Of a stretch of 64,000 nucleotides of DNA, positions 41,923 to 57,000 are shown in pieces. The notes beneath the pieces are model-generated. The model saw only the letters and a program-made list of their open reading frames with translations. It was not told the origin of the DNA and did not search any database. Every line of letters begins with the position of its first letter. Positions within the stretch are counted from its first letter, which is position 1. The translations under genes and the position numbers were made by a program. This DNA comes from Litomosoides sigmodontis (lineage: Eukaryota > Nematoda > Chromadorea > Rhabditida > Onchocercidae): assembly GCA_963070105.1 (NCBI GenBank), contig OY718808.1:8598398-8662397 (forward strand), read 5' to 3'.

Positions 41923-44367
41923 ATGACGATTTCATACAACATGGACGTTGCTTCCGGTTCGTCGTTCAATTTTTTACGCTTAATGTTTCGTTGGAAAGGT
42001 AGCGTTTGGAAATTGTGCATCAAAGAACTGTGCATTTGGACAGTAATCTTTCTGACTGTAACATTCATCTACCGATCACCCTATTTTTTAACTAACAATC
42101 AAAAAATGTTAGTTATCTAACTTTACTGCTTTTTCATTTTCAGTTTTCAATGAATTGACGAGGAGATTTTATGAGTGTAATTTGAAAAGGTGTTAGAATT
42201 GCCGAGAGCTTTATTTCAATTGTTTAAAAAACAACATGCAATTATCTAGTAATTACTCACATTAATGTGTATTTTGATAGAAAGGAGTGCATACGAAAAC
42301 CACAATCGAATATTTAAAACGGTGACGAAATAATGAAATGAAATACTATTTAGAATATTTGAAAAGGTTGCAAATTATTTCAACACTCATCTCAATTACA
42401 TTCCATTAACGTTTATGCTTGGCTTCTTTGTGCAAACTGTTGTAAAACGTTGGTCGGTGCTGTTTGAAAATATGGGTTACATCGAAAAGTAATTCTAATT
42501 TGCCTCTCTATTCATCGATTTCTTTGCTTTTTAATAAGTTAAATTTGCAGTAACTGATAACTTGAATTGCAAATTTTTGCATTTTTTTAAGTAAAAGATT
42601 ATTTCAATGACTAAATTGTTATAGTTATCCTTAAAAGTATTAATTGCAATCAGATATAACTTGATGTATTTTACCCGAAATTCATAACTCCGATTATCCT
42701 AATTGTTTTCGTTATTTCAGAGTTGACAACTGTAATTAATAAATTAAGCTGACTATCTAATTCATGTGCAACTCTAATTGTTTGAAATGCTTGAAACGTA
42801 TTCTCACCTTATCTTTCGTACTTCTACAGCAATTGTAGCGCAACACGAAAATTGTGATAAACAATTTTAGCACCTCAATGTACATCGGTGGATATGTGTA
42901 CGGTGATGATGACGAATCACGTTTGTTACGTCGAACTATGGCACGTTATTTATGCTTGACACAATTACTCATCTACAGAGATATTAGCATACGTGTTCGA
43001 AAACGTTTCCCAACATACGATGCTATCATTAAAGCAGGTTACGTCCAGCTATATTGTTTTTATCATCACTATAACAATAGTTCGAGGAGGCGAAAATTAC
43101 TTCTCTTCTTAAATATGCAAATGTCAAATTTTATTTTTGAGGGTTTATGTTAGTGGATGAATGTACAATGTTGGAATCAATTCAAATAAATTTTGATAAA
43201 TATTGGGTGCCAATTAATTGGATTTATGCGCTTATTTTTCGTGCGCGCAAAAATGGTAAAATTGTAAGCGACGCATTTTCCAATAAACTTTGCGATGTTT
43301 GTTTTATTAATTAAATTTTGAAGGATTTGCCGATTAAGCTTGATCATTGAATGAGTGCAATTAGTAGAGGAGGACATACGAACAGATTAATTTTAAGGAA
43401 GTAAAGGATTTTCGGCATCATCTCCAGATACTATGCAACTATGATTGGGTTCCAATACCATTAGCATATCCACAGGTAAAACAAGCAAGTTCTCTTTTTG
43501 CGTAATTCTTTAATTTTCATTTCAACTGAGCATTCATTGGTCTCATCATTTTATTTCAAACTGTCATTTATTTCACTTTTTTCTTCTCAAATACTAATAT
43601 TATCGGAGTCTAATTTTATTCGTTTCAAATTTAATGCAATAAATTAGTTGTTTAATTTTTCGCTTTTTTCATTCAATTTCAAAAACGCAATTTCAGCTTC
43701 GTTGGTGAGCTATCTTACAGTTTTAATTCTAATTTTAAAAATTCAATTTTCAAAAATATTGCAGCTGGTATTTTTAGCTGTTTACGTCTATTTTGCTATA
43801 TGTTTAATTTCACGACAATTTATAATTACGGAACGTGACGTACCAAATAAAAGTAATGTATGTTTTTCTCTTTCGCACTTACCTAGTGTTATTTTGTAAT
43901 TATTAAGATAACATTGGTTAACGATAATTCTTAATTTTACAAGTTTTTCTTTTTTCGTAAATATTTTTTTTTTAAGATTGATCTGCTACTACCATACGTT
44001 ACGATGATGGAATTTGTAATATTTGTTGGTTGGATGAAAGTTGCTGAGGGCCTTTTGAATCCATTTGGTGAAGATGACGATGATTTCGAGAGTAATTTTC
44101 TACTCGACAAGAATTTAGCTGTTTGTTTTCCAGTTTTACTCTTTTCATACGAAGCAAAGTAATCTTTGAGGTATTTAATTTTTCTTAATTTCTTATCTCT
44201 TCCATTTACAGATATCATTATGCATGGTTGATGATGCAGCAAACGATGCGCCGAAATTGGAAAAAGATCAATTCTGGCCAGGTAATGAAGCAAATATAAT
44301 TTGTGCTAGTAAATTTAACAATGATATGATTAAGCAACCAGATTGTCGTGCTGTTTTATCGTTGTAG
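41923..44367 (+). CDS. Bestrophin-family chloride channel, 365 aa
   Basis: Calcium-activated anion channel of the bestrophin family, a plasma-membrane pentamer. Eight exons close in phase: 41923-42107, 42354-42488, 42871-43037, 43154-43263, 43368-43475, 43765-43857, 43977-44120 and 44212-44367. The N-terminus [15 protein letters not shown] with [10 protein letters not shown] is the family start. Neck residues are kept (I78, F82, F86 in IPLTFMLGF). [25 protein letters not shown] and KYWVPINW follow. The Ca2+ clasp is intact: [13 protein letters not shown] with E298 and D299-302. After the neck the usual PWPD-type segment is replaced by [11 protein letters not shown]. The protein ends soon after FWPG, without the long C-terminal tail of vertebrate members. 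C. elegans has many paralogs, so no individual symbol is given. Converges tail-to-tail with the kaptin-like gene. Confidence 0.95.
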
Positions 44368-44413
44368 AAAATGTTACACTATATCAGCTGAATAGGGAGA
44401 AGGATCCTTTATT

Positions 44414-44419
44414 AATAAA
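44414..44419 (+). promoter_or_regulatory. Polyadenylation signal AATAAA of bestrophin
   Basis: Hexamer 47 bp after the bestrophin stop, well placed for 3' end formation. Confidence 0.6.
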
Positions 44420-45397
44420 ATTTTAGATTTAAAATTAATTACAGAATAATTTTATTTACTGTATTATAAAAATAGTACATTTATGTGTGTAATATGTGTA
44501 CGTGTGTAATATGTACGGCATTATTAATTGCAAAATGTAATAAATTTACAACGCATGTATATTGTTGATTCATGAACGCAGTTTCACGTCAAGGTTAGTT
44601 TAACAGTATGTTCGATTCATAGTTTGGATTTCGAAAAAAAGCATAGTCAGATCGAAAGAAAGTAAGCAATCATTAAGACGTAATTAAATCTAGAGACTTT
44701 CAAATATATTATGAACTGACAACTATTTATGCGTGAATAAGAAATCTGCACGTTTTATCGAAGCTAATTACTTAATTTACGGTTCGAAGAATATTTGCAA
44801 AAATACTCTAGAAGAGGAAAAAACTAAGCAAAAATTAGATTATTTCTTTATTTGTTATAATTCACAGTTTAATTCTTCATTTTACATTCAAATATCGTCC
44901 ATTCGCTCTGTTGCGATTTTAGATGTACACATTTATTATCATCAAACAACACGAATTCTCCCGTGCTTATCTGAGTATATATCAAAGATTTAAGTCATTG
45001 CACTGTTTGCAAAATTCCATTTTTGAATTGAACGAAAATAGGAAAATTAGAAATTCTATTAAATTGTATTTAACAAAATAAAAGTATAAATTCCGTCAAT
45101 CCTTTCCCTTGTTTTCCTTTTTTTGGAAAATTAAATTAAATTCGAAACAATTCGCACACTAAATAACATGCATGATATGTGTCAATAGTTCGTTAAGCAC
45201 AATAACATTTTCCGGTGTAGTATGAGATGAAAGAGTGGACGAGTTTTTTAATAATTTCAATAAAATAGCGTTGCAATTTTGCAGAAATACCCGAGAAATT
45301 ATATCAGCGAAATTCTAAAAATTGCCTGTCAGATTAATTAGCATTTAGGAATACTAAAAATGAGACAAATAAAGTAGTAATGATCAATAAAAGCAGA
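44420..45397. other. Convergent intergenic region, no gene seen
   Basis: Lies between the 3' ends of bestrophin (+) and the kaptin-like gene (-). An 86-codon frame at 44733-44993 (+) has no recognisable domain, starter context or splice partner, and I do not call it. Confidence 0.5.
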
Positions 45398-45399
45398 AT

Positions 45400-47618
<2,219 letters not shown>

Positions 47619-47891
47619 TTTTATTGCCTCTAATCTTTCTGTCGCTATTTTTTTGACTGAAGCTCGGTAACCTGAATCCTTATTTTTTCAAGCCTTAAAT
47701 CTTTTAGGCACCAGCAACAATTATAGAACAGGGCATATTTTGAAAACAATGTAAATGTGTTCACTAAAAAAATTACCGAAACATCGGAAATCACTAAAAG
47801 CTCGATTTTCGTGACTACAAGTAATCATGTATGCTACTTATCAGAAAATTCTTCAGAATAGTCTAACAATTCTGAATTCCTAGAACAAAAA

Positions 47892-48595
47892 TTAATTTAC
47901 CTTTGATTTTGTAACAGTATTCGTCGGTGTCTTTGCTGAAATCTCTACTTGAGTTACTTCCAAATTTTGTAATGCCACTTGATCGGCCTCAAGCAAAGTT
48001 ATAAGTTCACCCAAATGTGTAGCAACCGTTTGTGGTGCTAATTTGCGCCGTAAATATGAAACTACAACTGGTTGATCAGTAAAGTTATCCTCAAAGGAAT
48101 GGTCTGGTGTCGTCAACAACCGGAAAAGCTGGAAAGACAAAAATGATAGAAAAGTGGAATATACATTGCAATTGTGAAAAACTACCTTTTTCGTTGAATG
48201 AAATTCTGAAAAATTAAATACTATATAACCGAATGATATCACACCTTATCATCCCGATAACTTTTCAAATCATCCAATATATCTTTGGAATTTAACTGCG
48301 TTTTGTCTTTTCGCAAATTGTGCAATTTTGCTTCTGCAAATAACTTCACAATTAATTGAAGCAGTTCCCAATCTAAAGAAAACTTGTCAAAGATGCTACG
48401 AAACTATCTGAATGAGTTTCTCCTCTTTTTCTTCTACTATTGTCAATTTCCGTCATTCCTATTCACTGGTACCATACGTCCAACCGCATACATCTTCATT
48501 AAGGTGATGAAAGAACTTGATTTACCCAATGTTTTAATATAGTTTTCATCAACTTCTGTTTTTGCTATTCCTTCACATGCGGATGATTCACCCAT
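47892..48595 (-). CDS. Unrecognised small helical protein upstream of kaptin-like gene
   Basis: I do not recognise this protein. Three exons join in phase: 48595-48526, 48372-48245 and 48128-47901. Reading through the last donor gives TAA at 47894-47892 (144 aa). Splicing to 47671 instead gives TAG at 47647-47645 (150 aa). The start follows an in-frame TAG directly. The sequence is leucine-rich and probably helical (DWELLQLIVKLFAEAKL, VVVSYLRRKLAPQTV, HLGELITLLEADQ), with no TM segment or signal. The kaptin-like ATG lies on the same strand 274 bp past the first stop, or only 26 bp past the alternative stop, so the two may be co-transcribed. Coding nature is supported by phase-consistent splicing and protein-like composition, not by homology. 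Confidence 0.6.
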
Positions 48596-50029
48596 CTACC
48601 AATTTCTAATTTTCCCAATCGATAATGAGCATCCGAGTAATACCAAATGTGATAATTCGTACGGCTGGGCCAAAGTTTAAAACTGATTGACTCTGTCAAA
48701 CATAAAATGATAAAATCTGTTAAAGTTCAATCAAAATATATCTTTAAAGCGTAAAATATGTTTCACTAATACATTTAAAGGAAGATAATAGAATATCTTC
48801 TAGGATCACAGCCTAGATTAAGTGGCTGAGAACGAAAAAATACAGTAAGAATATGGAGAATAATACCATCAACAATTATGCCGGAGATTGAGAAAATAAA
48901 AAAATGACGTTGTTACAAGATGAAAAGCGACTGCGACCGACGAAAGAACACGGTGTTGCAGCGTGTCACGAAACGATCGGAGAATTGTGACACAAGATTG
49001 CAACACACTGCTTATAACGAAATATGAATCTCATTGATTTAAATTCTATGTTGAAAAGAAAACCCTTATCCTACTGTAATCAACAGTCATACAAAAATAT
49101 ACTAAACGTGGACTTCAATAACTGTATGTTTGTCAATTTACAAACTAATAAACACTAAATGATCCTATGAGGATGAAGAAAAGAATTCACAAACAAGGAA
49201 GCTAAAATCGTTTCGGACTGGTCTGTGCCTAAGTTTATCATCCATTAAATTATTGTCTCTTCATTTTGCTCCAAATTGCAAGTGCTCTGAGGTGCTTAGT
49301 TTCCGTACCTTGTTGCTTTTGTGAAATGATCCTTCCTTAATTTTTGATTCGAAATGAAGTAAACCCAAGAGGGCGCATGCATCCAATTGACGACACGCAA
49401 CGAATCTCGCCTGTTTACAATCAATGGCCGAGCCATATTTTCAGCATGCGAATGTGGCCGAGACACCATTTACTACGAAATTTCCGATTGGGGTTGCTGC
49501 TGCTCAACGGTTACGGATGGCGGTTGTTTGCAGTGCGGTGCTCTGGCGGTATGTGGATGACCGATTGTCTAGGCTTGTCTTTTTCTGGCTTCATTTCGGA
49601 GTGCATCTACAGGCTTCTAGTCAGGTTGCATTTTTGGTCAGCGACATCGATTTCTAGGACCAGCGATATTTTGATATCGCAAGGCCCTGATTCGTGAGCT
49701 CTGATGAAACATTGATGATGCAAGTTTGCATTTCCTTACAATTGCTATGGGAGCAAAGTTCCAAATTGGCTAGCATGTTTTTGGGTGGTAGTGCTACTAA
49801 ACTTTGCATATGAAATGAGCTGATGGAAAGCTTGAAGGAAATTGATTTCATAGATATCTCGCGATTCTTTCACATTAGTACTGGATTGTACGGCCAACGA
49901 AAGCGCTTTGAAAAATGTTTTTTGTCATGATTTGTGCGACATGATGTTTATTTCGCTATAATTTGTTTTGTCTGGTAGATTTATTTTCCGGATTAGGTTT
50001 TGACGGATATAGCATCAAGCAAGTGAAAT
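48596..50029. other. Divergent promoter region with one possible small ORF
   Basis: Separates the minus-strand pair from eIF4A3 (+). The 49340-49700 part is noticeably less AT-rich than its surroundings and carries overlapping open frames. It probably includes 5' regulatory DNA for both directions; no element is identified. Confidence 0.45.
49424..49657 (+). CDS. Possible small uncharacterised protein, 77 aa
   Basis: Single-exon frame in a GC-richer patch, beginning MAEPYFQHANVAETPF and containing a hydrophobic stretch (MAVVCSAVLW, then LVFFWLHFGV) that could be one or two short membrane segments. A second long frame (49344-49697, 117 codons) overlaps it in another phase, so the open length may come from base composition alone. 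No family is recognised. It might be a tiny mitochondrial or membrane protein, or a 5' exon of a longer transcript. Confidence 0.3.
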   Translation: MAEPYFQHANVAETPFTTKFPIGVAAAQRLRMAVVCSAVLWRYVDDRLSRLVFFWLHFGVHLQASSQVAFLVSDIDF

Positions 50030-52974
50030 ATGTCAAAGCGAACGCGAAAGCAGATCGAGCCGACTGCAGAAGATCTGTCTAATGTTGAGTTTGAAACGTC
50101 AGAGGAAGTCGATGTTGTGCATACTTTCGATAGCATGGGCTTGGGCGAGGAATTGCTTCGTGGAATTTATTCATATGGTTCGTCTTTTTTCCTTGGGAAG
50201 AGTATTAATCAAAGAAAAGACCGTGTATTATCATCAAATACAAGTGATAATAAGATTGTGTTGCAAGTGTTTATTCTCTAAATTAGCTGTGTGATTTGAA
50301 AATTTTTCGCGCGAGTATTTTACTAATAGCAGCAACCGTCGTACAGCTTCTCATCATCTGTTTAACTTTCTGCATATCTCCTATTATTTTCGTTTGTGTT
50401 TTCGTAATATAACAAACTATTCATAATGGTATTGTGTTGCCTGGAACTTGAGACTTCTTTAAATGGAATGGGTGTTTTCTGAAAGGGGTGTGTGCTGAAG
50501 CTTAAAAGATATAATTTGCGATTTCTTCATATATTTATGTTGACATTCAGCAGTATTTCAGGATTTGAAAAGCCATCGGCAATTCAACAGCGCGCCATCA
50601 AGCAAATTGTCAAGGGTCGAGACGTTATCGCACAGTAAGTTACCTTCCAAATGAATTTGATAAGGAAATGCAGTTTCATATACTTTAGATTGTAAACGGT
50701 AGGCCTACCAAATTACTAAACGGCAACACATTTTAGAGCGCAATCTGGTACTGGGAAGACAGCAACATTTAGTATTGCTGTACTGCAGTCGTTGGATATA
50801 TCACTACGTGAAACACAAGCGCTTATCTTATCACCAACTCGGGAATTGGCTGTGCAAATACAAAAGGTATGCAAATTTTACTTTGGGAATAGCGAACATC
50901 TTTTAGATGAAATTGCTATTTTTGAAGGTAGTTTTGAATGTTGCAGGTTGTACTTGCTTTGGGTGATTATTTGAATGTGCAGTGCCATGCATGTATTGGA
51001 GGTACAAATGTTGGGGAAGACATTCGCAAACTTGATTATGGTCAGCATGTGGTCTCGGGAACTCCTGGACGAGTTTTTGGTAAATAATTGTTTCTTGATT
51101 AATAAATTTTTATTACTGTTTTGCACTGATTTCTGATGCTTTTTTGTAATGTAATCTCTAAATAAAAAATGTTTGAAAGCAAAAGGAAAAGCTGATTATT
51201 TGTTCCAGATATGATCAGACGTCGCAATTTGCGTACTCGAAGCATAAAAATGTTGGTCCTTGATGAAGCTGATGAAATGCTCAATAAGGGATTCAAGGAG
51301 CAACTTTACGATATTTATCGTTACCTTCCACCTGGTGCACAAGTGGTGCTTCTTTCAGCCACTCTTCCTCATGAAATTCTTGAGATGACCAGCAAATTTA
51401 TGACAGATCCCATTCGTATCCTCGTAAAACGGTTAGCTGTGCAATATTTTTATCCATTTAAATCTGCGGTTTCGAAGTTCTGAGGATGTGCTGAATAAGA
51501 AAATGCAACACATTAACCATGGTGTGTCAGCTGCGTTCTCATGTTTTGAAATCAATAGAAACTAAGGCTTCATGAATACGATTTTGTAATAAATAACACT
51601 TTGTGAGTTTTAATGGATAGTAAATGAAAACGAGTTATAAACTTTGTTTTCAGTGATGAATTGACACTAGAAGGTATCAAACAGTTCTTTGTGGCAGTCG
51701 ATCGGGAAGAATGGAAATTCGATACATTGTGTGATTTGTATGATACTCTTACTATCACGCAAGCAGTAATTTTCTGTAACACGCGAAGAAAGGTTACTTT
51801 TTTAATGTGATGAGGAATTTTTACTATATCCGAGCTAAGGCTTTCAAGTTACTCTTGGTAGGATGGCAAGAATTGCTGCGTGCGGAATTAGCCTATCGAT
51901 AATGTATTGGAACATTAATTTCGCAGAGAAATGGTGGTACTCGAATTCAATATTTTCAGGAAAGTAAATTGATTAATTAAGGCTCGCTGAGGAAATGGAA
52001 AGATTTCAGGTTGATTGGTTAGCTGAGAAATTGAAGGAAGCAAATTTCACAGTGTCGTCAATGCATGGAGAAATGGAACAACAGGAGCGCGATACAATTA
52101 TGAAGGAATTTCGTGGAGGTGACAGGTCAGGCTCTTTAATGCAGAGATCAATATGGCGCCTGTGTTGAGATATTTATCCTTTTTTAGAAAATATTTCAAG
52201 CCAGAAGATATTAAGAAACTTTACAACTTTCAAGTTTTTTATCTTTGAATGTAATTACAGTTTCAAGCATGTAATTACATTAATTAAATTTTTATAGTCG
52301 CCTATTGATTTCAACAGACGTATTTGCGCGTGGTTTGGATATACCGCAAGTGTCACTGGTAGTGAATTACGACCTGCCAAATAATCGCGAATTATACATT
52401 CATCGGTAAACTCTTGAGCCGTAAATTATAATTTCGAGTCTCTCCTATTCCTAATTTCTTTAAAAAAAATGGTGGCGATAATTTTGAAAAGCAGGCGCCA
52501 TTTGTAGAATTGGACGATCTGGTCGTTTTGGTCGTAAAGGTGTTGCTATCAATTTCGTAAAATCTGATGATATCCGTATTTTGCGCGATATCGAACAATA
52601 TTATGCTACACAAATTGATGAAATGCCAATGAATGGTTGGTAGTTTTGTTTTTCGATGTACCGCTTAGGAATTTCATGTAGTACTTTTTCTTCCAATAAC
52701 ATGCTTTATTCGGGCATGCTGGTGAGCGTTAGATTGGCGATTAGTCCTAGCACATCCAGTCTGCTTATTTAGATGTCAGGTTGTCTATATTTACGCATGT
52801 GTTCTAATGCTAATATAGCATTTAAAAAATTGCCTTTGTATTCGATGAAAATTGATCTCAAGCAGTAGATGCTGAGGTGTAGTCCATACGCATAGTGGTT
52901 TTTTAAATCTTTACGGGTACTTTATAGATTATCATATCACTTATTGTATGATTTCAGTGGCGGATCTCATCTGA
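50030..52974 (+). CDS. eIF4A3: DEAD-box helicase eIF4A3 (exon-junction complex core), 404 aa
   Basis: ATP-dependent RNA clamp that forms the exon-junction complex core with MAGO and Y14 in the nucleus, and is needed for mRNA quality control. Ten exons close in phase: 50030-50177, 50562-50634, 50737-50866, 50947-51079, 51209-51431, 51654-51792, 52010-52125, 52298-52405, 52508-52635 and 52958-52974. Motifs in order: Q-motif [12 protein letters not shown], motif I AQSGTGKT (75-82), [28 protein letters not shown] (180-183), SATLP, the EJC-type segment [25 protein letters not shown], and HRIGRSGR. The ending MPMNVADLI is diagnostic for eIF4A3 rather than eIF4A1/2, as is [11 protein letters not shown] near the start. 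The last exon encodes only five residues plus stop. Length is close to human (411). Confidence 0.98.
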
Positions 52975-54034
52975 AGTGCTCGATTTGCAAATATGCTGCA
53001 AAGAAATTGCACGAAAAATTTAAAATATGTATCGCAGTTGGTTTACTGTTGTCTTATTTCCACAAAGTTTGTTTTTGCAATGTGAGCAGTGGTGGATAAA
53101 AACAACGAAATTTAAATTATTTTCTTGTTTTTTTTTTTAATATTTTTAGCTGAAGTGATGTTGACATAACTTCAACAACTATAAATAAAATTATTTATAA
53201 TGGATGATGTTTTCGTTGATCGTCTCGTAAACTACTAAGTGTATTCGTTGACCACTGCTTTCTATTGTTAATGATGCAGAATAATAAATTTACGGTAAAA
53301 TCGTTTCAAAGTTGATATTGTGTCGTAAAACAGTGAAAAAACTGACTACCAGGATTTTTAGGAAAAGCTTCAGCTCCGTTCTTAGAAGTGATTATTTGTA
53401 TGACTACTTTAAAGTTTGATATTTTTTGGTATGTTTTATTCTTGAAGATGCTTAAGAACATAAGTGTATTTCTTGTACACTTACCTAACGTGTATTCTGT
53501 TAACACTAAAAGTTCGTAGAAACAGTGATACAACATTAGTTGTACTATAGAAACCGCTCTCCATTGCCAGATGGACGTGTTTCCATGCCATAAACATGAG
53601 AACTTTAATGTGGTCTACAGTTTCTGAGAAATTTCTTATTCATATATTAAGCACAAAAGCCATCCAACAAAACTGTCATCTGACGGTTATCAGGCAAAAG
53701 TATTAACAAAACACAAAAGATCGGTGAAAACATTCTATGACGTTGTGGGATTTCCCGAAACGTTTCACTATGGCATTCTTCCGTCTGTCATTTCGCCGGT
53801 GTTTTCGGATGCAGTGAATAGATAATACCACCAATACACAAGCTAAGGGTTTCAGTTTATTAAATTTCTAATAAAATTCTAATTAATTTTCACATAATAA
53901 TTCTAACTTTCTAAATAAAATGTTACGAGGTTGCATATCACATATGACTACTGACAATAGTAGTAATTTCAGTCTACATGTCCCAAATAACTTTTACAGA
54001 CTATGAGAAGGAATGCGGGTGAGGCGGTACATCA
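52975..54034. other. Convergent intergenic region
   Basis: Holds the 3' ends of eIF4A3 (+) and the ligand-gated channel (-). On the minus strand an AATAAA at 53861-53856 could serve the channel. No gene was seen. Confidence 0.5.
53184..53189 (+). promoter_or_regulatory. Polyadenylation signal AATAAA of eIF4A3
   Basis: First AATAAA after the stop, 210 bp downstream. Confidence 0.5.
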
Positions 54035-57000
54035 TCACCCTTCGCTGCCTACAAGTGATGAAAATTCAAAACTCACGTTGAAAAGAGTGAATGCAAGCGG
54101 AAAACATACAAGTGATAATTTGTCAATCGTTTCCGGTCTAATATCGATTATTATAAAGCTTCGTCTACCGTGACGTTGATTAGAATTATAAGTTACCTGT
54201 TAAGAGAATAGAAATAGCAAATTAAATTTTTTAGGATGGCGAGAACTTAAATTGTTCCATGATTTCATGAAACCAGTCATACGTACAATAAATGTAGAAT
54301 CCTATGTACTGCTGCTGTTCTCTTTCCCTTTATAAAAAAGGAATTTAGAAGATTTCGTTTTAGTAAACTTAATAGAAAAAAGACAATTGCTAAAAATTTC
54401 CGCGTAAAATTTGCTACTCAACGAGAATTCATATTTCAAATGCATAATCATTGGATAACGAACATTGTCAAGCGTGAATACTCCTTCGGTTGCGTGAGAC
54501 GTGCTACGATCGAAATTGCTAGCCTCTGAAATGTGACCACAATGGGATAAATTTTGCATACTTAACGTTGGTGATGGTGATTTTCGAAAGATTGACGTTG
54601 AGGTCAGCCTATTTTGAAGTTTCCTCTTTTGTTGCACTAAATTGATCGGTGGAGATAATGAATAAACTGCAAAACAAGGACAGAGAAGATGAGCTGAAAA
54701 ATTGCATTGTAATTTGAGAGAGAGAAAGCAATTTAGCGAAAAGAAAAATCATCGAATTTTAAAGCAAAACAATCAATCGTTTTCTTTCCCCTGTTTTTTT
54801 CTTCATGTAAATGAGCAAAATTAATTTCAGTAAATTAAAATGTGGTCTTAGTAAGTTAATTAGTGACAAATGAAAGTTAAAAAATGAACAAAAGGAATAG
54901 CTCTTCCTCTTTCCAGCGAATTGAAATGTACCGGCTAACACTCATCAAGTGATGTACTTACTTTTGCCTGAGTGACCGCTACAATGACATATATCATTTA
55001 GGCCTAACGACAATGACTGAAGGCATAGCTGTTGTGACTCGCTAATTCCACGTTTTCGACGTCGTCGTCGTCTTCGTGCTATTTTTTTCTTCAAATTTCC
55101 ACCCAAACATCGTGCTATGAAGCATATAACGGCTAATTCAACTATCGTGCAAAAAACAAAAGTTATGCAACCTAAAAATGTTGCAAATTAAAACTTAAAC
55201 AATTAAGTTACGCCTTCCTTATCCAAATTTATCTAAATTTCATGAAATTTTTTCCAAAATACATTGTAATTAACTGAAGAACAACATGTTCCTTCGTGAT
55301 TTGAATTAGAAAGCAAAATTTGGTACTAAGAGATTTCATATTGCAACATTTCCGCCGCTTCCCCTTTTTTTCTCTTTTCAATTTGTCCCGTTTTTCGCTT
55401 CCTCTTGCAATGTGTTGGAAGCTGTTGGATTTTGTTTTCGTTTTTTACTTTCAATTTTAATTCTTTTTTCGCAGCTTCAAAACAAAAAACAAAGATTTCA
55501 CCAACCGAGCATCCATACATCCATAGCCTTAATGTATGAAACGCGTGGAAGATTCTTGAGAATATTACCAAATTGAAAAGTTAGCGCAAGAAGTGATGAA
55601 ACACCGACTGTTGTACGTGCCGGTAGTGCCTTCGGTTCCATGCAGAAGCTAGCCCAGCTAACGACAATTGTTAGATAGGTTGGTATGTATGCTTGTAAGA
55701 TGTAAAAGCCATATCGTCGTTTAAAGGTAAAAATAACCTGAAAACAAGCAATTAAATAATTAAATTGCAATTCGTAATTCGTTTCACTAAATAATTTTGC
55801 ATTTACATTCTCTTATTTTATTAGCTACATTCTGACAGCATAATTATCTAATTGAACTAATTTCCATCTGATATTGCAAATTAGTTAAATGATACTATAA
55901 ACTGTTAATTTAGAATACAAAAATCCAAAGTGGCTGAATAAGAAATGAGCAATTAAAATTCACAGAAAGATAGTGAAGCATAAATTTTGCAACATTAATG
56001 AATGCAAGCTTTCTGACTTTTCTTCATCAGAAGAAAAAGGCAATTGTAAGTCGCAGTGACCCACCCCTATTTATTTCTACAATTAGACTAAAATTTCATC
56101 AGATGGAAGAAATTATCAAAGGAAGCGCAGGCTGTAGTAGTCCCAAAAAATGCTCACAATCAATCGAACGTATCCCCTCCATCGCTAGCATAGCTGAAGT
56201 AGTATACCTGAAGCTGATCCCAATAACCGTTTGGATAAAGTATTGTTTCATTCCTTATCCGGTAATAGACTAAATCGAAATCCGGCAACTGAATCGGCTT
56301 CATCAACGTGATCGCATCATTCATCCAACGTAGCGTCACCTCGTCTCTGTTATGTGAATAGGATTCAAATTTTAAAGCACTGAAAGAGCAAAAATAATGC
56401 AAAATGAAGTAAGTAAGTAACTGCTTCATACTCGTTTCAATTTGCATGAAATATTTGTCAAAACAAAAAGTTTAAGTGAATTTTTTGCATTCTTTCCTCA
56501 GCCACATTGCTGCCTTTGTTTGAAATTTGAAAATTAGTCTTTTTATAAAGTTTGCTTTCATGAAAAATTTCAGTAATATTCTTATCCTTTGAAAAAAAAC
56601 CCAACAAATTTTATTACTGAAATTGGAATTGGTGGAAATTATATGATTTACCAAGATTGAGCGTCGAACGGGAATATCCTCAAGTCAAGATCGCAAGGAG
56701 CTTTCACAGACATTCGATAGTTCACCCATATAGTACCATTCTGAATTTTTTAATAATTTAAGAATAAAATTTAAATGAACAGTCGAAAATTATTTGAAAT
56801 TAAAAATTTTTTGAAAATTTTTGAAAAGTTCAAAATTAATCCGCCGATTATCTTTCAATCATTTCTCTTTTTCGTTGCAAACTTACTGTAATGGAAAAAT
56901 CAATTTTCTTTTGGCGCAAAAATTCAAAATAATTAAATTTTTTATGTTAATCTCAAAATTTTCATTGTTCAAGAGAAATCATTACAAAACCATTTGTAAA

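Noticed and set aside
42144..42189. Possible extra bestrophin exon ([10 protein letters not shown])
   Set aside because: All splice phases introduce a stop, and joining 42107 directly to 42354 gives an uninterrupted family match.
44733..44993. 86-codon frame between bestrophin and the kaptin-like gene
   Set aside because: No domain, no splice partner, composition typical of AT-rich intergenic DNA.
48545..48720. Minus-strand frame ending NHPHVKE, overlapping the first exon of the unknown gene
   Set aside because: Protein-like in composition but stops with no in-phase downstream exon; the ATG at 48595 in another frame gives a phase-consistent chain.
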